Position numbers and translations under genes: made by a program. Below the pieces are notes generated by a model. That model ran no database searches, was not told the origin of the DNA, and was given only the letters and a program-made list of their open reading frames with translations. DNA of 64,000 nt from Saccoglossus kowalevskii (Eukaryota; Hemichordata; Enteropneusta; Harrimaniidae), in NCBI RefSeq assembly GCF_000003605.2, contig NW_003148769.1:324094-388093 (forward strand), in the 5' to 3' direction. Shown one piece after another: positions 59,554 through 64,000 of the stretch. Positions within the stretch are counted from its first letter, which is position 1. Every line of letters begins with the position of its first letter.

Positions 59554-60458
59554 GCCAAAAAACAAAAACGTGCGGTTGGCAAATGGTGACCGAAACTTCT
59601 GTCAACCATAAAAGTATTATCGCCGGCAGAACAGCGGTCAACAAATTATTAAAACGACAGATTTTTTTTTTGTGTTAGCTTGACACCACAGCGATATAAT
59701 TAGAGTTGTTAATATTATATCATAATTGAACAAACATGCAAATCAAGCAGAACCTGGCTCGAACAAATTACTCCCAAAAAAGGTCAAATTTAATGACGTC
59801 ATCATAACAAGGTGTACAACTAACAGACTAACATGTAGAACGCTCGGACCGTCGACAACCAGCAGACTGAAAGCAAACCAGTGACATCATCACAGCAGCT
59901 GATACTCGAAACACGGGACTAACACTAATCTTCGGATAGTTCACACCCGTTGCGCAATCCCATGCCGCGTTAAACAGTCTAAGACATGGGGATGTCTAGG
60001 CTGGGACTGTATTTTGAGCATTGGGTTACCGGCCCAAACGATCTGAATAAAATACATCCGATGTCGATCAGAGCCGGACCAAATGACCAATCAGGGTTGT
60101 GTGTGGAGAGAGGGACAAGAATGATTGTTGTGTTATAATAGTTGTATGCGAGTGTATACATTTTTATAAAAAAAATGAATGACAAAATATTGAAAGACCA
60201 CGTATATGGATTCCGTTACTATTTTCCAATACTGTCAGCCTCCCAATGCACTGTACATGTATTTCAATGAGTGTTTGAGTACATGTAGATCACACTCCCT
60301 CCACATTCAGTTCGTAATAACCTTTGTTCTAGATGTTAATCCGTCTGCCCATAACAGCAGTGCGTATTACACAGAACGATGGATAAGAACTGAGGGTAGA
60401 TGCAGTTATTTAGGTTTTTAGGTGAAAATGGTTCATAAAACTCGAAGCGCATAGACAC

Positions 60459-60577
60459 CTCTCCTGTACAATTATCTAATTGTTTAACAAGAAAACATCG
60501 ACGGTGATACCAAGCCATAAAATGTTCTGGTATTTGAAGACCAGGATGAATCGTAACTTGATAGACTCGTTCTAGTT
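60459..60577 (-). CDS. possible exon, unrecognised
   Basis: Between acceptor TATATATAG and donor GTGTCT an open 39-codon stretch reads LERVYQVTIHPGLQIPEHFM then AWYHRRCFLVKQLDNCTGE. The frame also stays open past the donor. Its end phase (0) does not match the next known WSCD-like exon (phase 1), so it cannot join it directly. Confidence 0.3.
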
Positions 60578-60599
60578 CTATATATAAAATGATATCTGA

Positions 60600-63500
60600 A
60601 ATCCAAATCTATATACTGATTAATTATAAATCTGCCCAAATCGACATACGTTATTATATAGTGTATTTTAAAGGACAATAATTTCTCACTAAGGACACTT
60701 TAAGCACGAAATGTGCACGTGAAATGTTGTACGACGCGATATTAACAACAGAAGTGCTATGTTTTTTTTTTCATTTACATTTCCCGAATTGCTTTCAAAA
60801 CCGGACAAATGTACACCGTCACGAGAGAGAAACATAAATAAACAATTTGTGCTAAAAGTTGAATATCACAAAAGAAAAAAAAATGAAACAGCATGGGCGC
60901 TGCATTAATTCAGGACTGGGGATATCCTGGATTTGTTTAACCCTGAACATGCGGTAATTCAGAAATAAAGCACGACAGTAAAGTACAAATAAATACATGC
61001 ATCTTAAAATCTGCATTATATTAGTTACATATAATATGTATATCAAATTCATTTAATAGAGACCCGTACATACGCGTGCCAACTACAAGTGAACTGGTGA
61101 GTAAATAAAATACTGATAACGTTTCTGGATAACGTCAAATTAAATGTAATTTATAATGAACGTACTCCGCGCACCAATCTGATTAAAATCCGATGACCTA
61201 TATGCATGAACAAGTAACGTGAATAGTTTATTTGCCGGCTCCATTTTTTATTGCGATATATTAAATGCGCACATTTCCTTTTTCTTTAAAATGTGCAAGA
61301 AGAAGGAATTAACACACCTGCTTTAAAAAACAATGTCCTAGTCATCCCACAAACTTGATTTGGTTAAATCACTAATCTACCTATGTAAGACTCAGGAACC
61401 TGGTTCTGTTATCATAGTTCCTCCTTTGGTTTTATTAATGAAAGTTCAGGTAAGATTTTAACTCAACATTCAAACCATAGTTAGAGATTAGTATTCTGCC
61501 ACACAGCCTTTGGTATGGTAATTGTTATCAAAACAACTCATGTACTCCATTTAGACCCCTCTTTCGATATTGAAAATTATAGTATAGGATCGGGTTGAGT
61601 TGGCAGAATGATGCACCATCTCAGCAGCCTTGTTTTATCATGTTAAATTAAAAAAATATATATGATAAATGTAACAATATGAAAGAGGGTTAATTTATTT
61701 GAAGACTTTGCATCAAATTAAGACATCAGTGCCATGAAGAGCAATAAGCCACATCACCTAATTATGTGACTTCTTGGTTAATATCATAAAACATAGCATA
61801 TATTTGCTGGTATATTAGGCCATTAATTTATTTACCAGCATAACATGATAATCTGCTTAAAAATAATTTACAGAACAAGGTTTATTTAAATATCAATAAA
61901 TATATATCTCTCAAACAACATATGTTTGTCAATCACTAATTTACTGAAAATACTCTTATAAAAATAATTCGTCACATTTTTAGAATTTTTAATTTTTGTT
62001 GTTGCTAAGTCAACAGAAATATGTGGCTATCTACTGTTACCTAATTGTAATGGTACTGTTTATCAAAATAGAACAACTATTCCAAACATGCCTGTTAAGT
62101 AACTAGATGATGGATACTAACGATACCTGGTGGATCTTTTCTTTGTGTGACCAAAGATATAACTAAGACATTTTGCATTGAAAACACTGACTAAAAAAAT
62201 AGATGGAATCAATTCTGGTCAGGCATAGACAAGAACAATGAAGTTATCAATAATTATAAAAAACACAGAACTGGTATGAAAAAAAAAATATAGTACAGCA
62301 TCATGTCTAAGAAAATACTAATTAACATGTTGAATTAATCCATGTGCTGCATTAATCTCATAACATAAATTGTACAATATAAAAGTACACTGTGTTTGCA
62401 GCCTCTCAGCTGAGATAGCTGTTACCAATGCACATCAATGAATACAATATAGGTGATTAACAAAACTATTATGTAAATTAGCTGATATATGATATATTGA
62501 ATATGCGACACGCGAATAGTTTATTTCTAAAACTGAATCCACAAACAGCTCATTCATCTGCCCTGGAAGATAAATGTTCCTGCAGTGTCACGTTCATTCT
62601 GAAAAAAATGAACATGATAAGTTGATAGCGTTGTTAGCCCTGGTCGTAAATATGCGTATTGACAGTGACCAATCTGTCAACCGGGAGCAGTAGAAAAAAC
62701 ATCCACATTTCAAGAATTCTTAGTTTAGAAACGATCGACTAAAAGGAATTGTCAAGTAAAGATCGTGATTGGGACAAAACGACTTGAAGTTGATACCAGA
62801 TCACCGACGCTAACAACAACATTACTGGCACATGTATTTCATCTGCCACCATACAGAAATGAAATACAATCAAGGCCAAACTTGTTAATGAATGCCACTT
62901 ACTTGTTATTTTAGACAACGATCCATCATCGAAAATACTGTGTTGTCAATAAGTTGTATTAGGTCCAGATTACGCAAAAGTGGCTGCCGTACGCCGCCAT
63001 GTTTTGAGTCATGCTCAGGCACGTTTGTAACCCGTGATCTCATTGGCTGGCCCCTGGTGAGATTTTGCACGGGATTTGTATACCCATTGAGTCAAATGTA
63101 GTTAGAGGCGACCGGGACACGATTTTCTAAGAACTGATTAACGGCAATAAAAACCAAAAATCGATATATTCAAACTAAAATACGAATAATTATTACATGA
63201 AGGGTCATAAAAAAAAAAAAAAATGGAGCCTCATACCTACATTAGATTTTACACAATAGTACACAATAATCCGTATACAGTTGACATAATGATCAGTTAT
63301 CTGGCTGTATATGGCGTTTCAGTTTTAGCATAAATCAGCATATATTTCAGCATTTACGTTTCTTTCATAAAGATGAGCTGTTGTAACACGGTAATCTTAC
63401 TTTGATAGCAATCATTAGGTCTAACATCATAAATGTTTGGATAAGCCTCCTCTCCTTCTTCTAGTATTTAGATTATCAATCTCCATTGCTACGGTAGTAG

Positions 63501-63635
63501 TGAATATAGTGGTAGCAGTCAGTGTTTATGTTGAAGATCATTCCCTGACACTGGATTCTTAGTAATAGTTTTAGCATTTCCAATCTGTATGCATCTACTT
63601 AGCCGTTTAATTGTAGGATTATTGGTTATGGATAC
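60600..63635. other. no gene seen
   Basis: Very AT-rich non-coding sequence; no repeats with recognisable ends and no exon with family content. Confidence 0.5.
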
Positions 63636-63747
63636 CAAACCCGTGGTCAGACTCTACATGGATGAAGACAACCTCAGCACCCAATAATCTGACCTCAGCA
63701 AATAATGCCATTATGGCATTGCGAACATCATCATGCTTCTCGCCATC
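63636..63747 (-). CDS. possible exon of an unrecognised gene at the right edge
   Basis: Acceptor TTAAATACCAG, then DGEKHDDVRNAIMALFAEVR and LLGAEVVFIHVESDHGF, with donor GTATCC in phase 1. The alternation of charged and hydrophobic residues looks like a real alpha/beta fold. Upstream in the same frame beyond a stop is HHLSHNIAAEIMRRQRSTF, which may be another piece. No family recognised; decayed transposon protein is possible. Confidence 0.35.
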
Positions 63748-64000
63748 CTGGTATTTAAGGTTTAAATACTATTGCGTGAAGAACAAAAACGTACTGCGCT
63801 GACGACGCATAATTTCTGCTGCGATATTGTGAGACAAGTGATGCAGGCTTCAATCATCGTTCTGTGAGACTTGTGTGAACTGTTCTGCGATCTCGTGCTA
63901 TCATTGGTGCTCTTTAGTATTAACAAAGCCCGACAGATAGATAGTTTTGCATATGCATCCGTGATGACCCACAACTGGTAATTTGGCTAAGGTTCTTTAA

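Noticed and set aside
58299-59644. Frames containing FIYL and IY repeats
   Set aside because: Translations of (TTTA)n and (AT)n microsatellites.
60852-61052. 66-codon minus frame with a hydrophobic start, considered as the membrane-anchor exon of the WSCD-like gene
   Set aside because: There is no convincing donor in the required phase, and AT-rich DNA often yields hydrophobic frames. It is left unassigned.

Overview
This is AT-rich eukaryotic (animal) genomic DNA. Genes are split by GT-AG introns and separated by kilobases of non-coding sequence with microsatellites, LINE fragments, DIRS and Crypton-like recombinase remnants, and several TIR-bounded DNA transposons. Three runs of exactly 50 N (4733-4782, 25516-25565, 43200-43249) mark assembly gaps. 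The gene content (divergent GABA-B receptor, galactose-3-O-sulfotransferase-like and WSCD-like sulfotransferases) and the repeat content suggest a marine invertebrate, perhaps a hemichordate or other invertebrate deuterostome. That is inference; no single feature fixes the species.

All four genes I can reconstruct are on the minus strand. (1) 18371-2261: eight exons for the whole extracellular ligand-binding domain of a GABA-B-type receptor, running off the left edge. (2) 29687-27830: a complete two-exon galactose-3-O-sulfotransferase-like enzyme. A ~1 kb duplicate of its first exon and upstream flank lies at 20790-21770 without a catalytic exon. (3) 43403-32878: a ten-exon gene encoding two fused Gfo/Idh/MocA-type oxidoreductase modules, each with its own Rossmann glycine motif and EK motif. 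Every splice phase agrees, apart from one apparent 1-bp frameshift beside the N gap. (4) 57788-55483: the catalytic exons of a WSCD-like sulfotransferase; its N-terminus is not securely found.

The space between and within these genes is mobile and repetitive. There is a 1.5 kb TIR element with 3-bp TAA target duplications carrying a coiled-coil ORF (10720-12231), and a 411-bp TTA-flanked MITE (19451-19861). A 1 kb element with ~30-bp TIRs and apparent AT target sites carries a broken PHD finger (38912-39911) and sits inside an intron of the oxidoreductase gene. A Crypton-like tyrosine recombinase pseudogene (23815-25227), a DIRS-like RNase H/recombinase fragment (50728-51480) and three LINE fragments (4921, 25461, 52430) follow. 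A degenerate satellite with ~85-95-bp monomers, organised in ~730-bp higher-order units (23040-27600), is interrupted by one of the LINEs. Several short dispersed families occur in two to four copies.

Three of the four genes (two sulfotransferases and the oxidoreductase) plausibly act on glycans. Physical proximity is the only evidence that they are connected. The long stretches 12.3-18.1 kb, 30.4-32.9 kb, 43.5-50 kb and 60.6-63.6 kb contain no gene I can defend, only the repeats and weak candidates listed.
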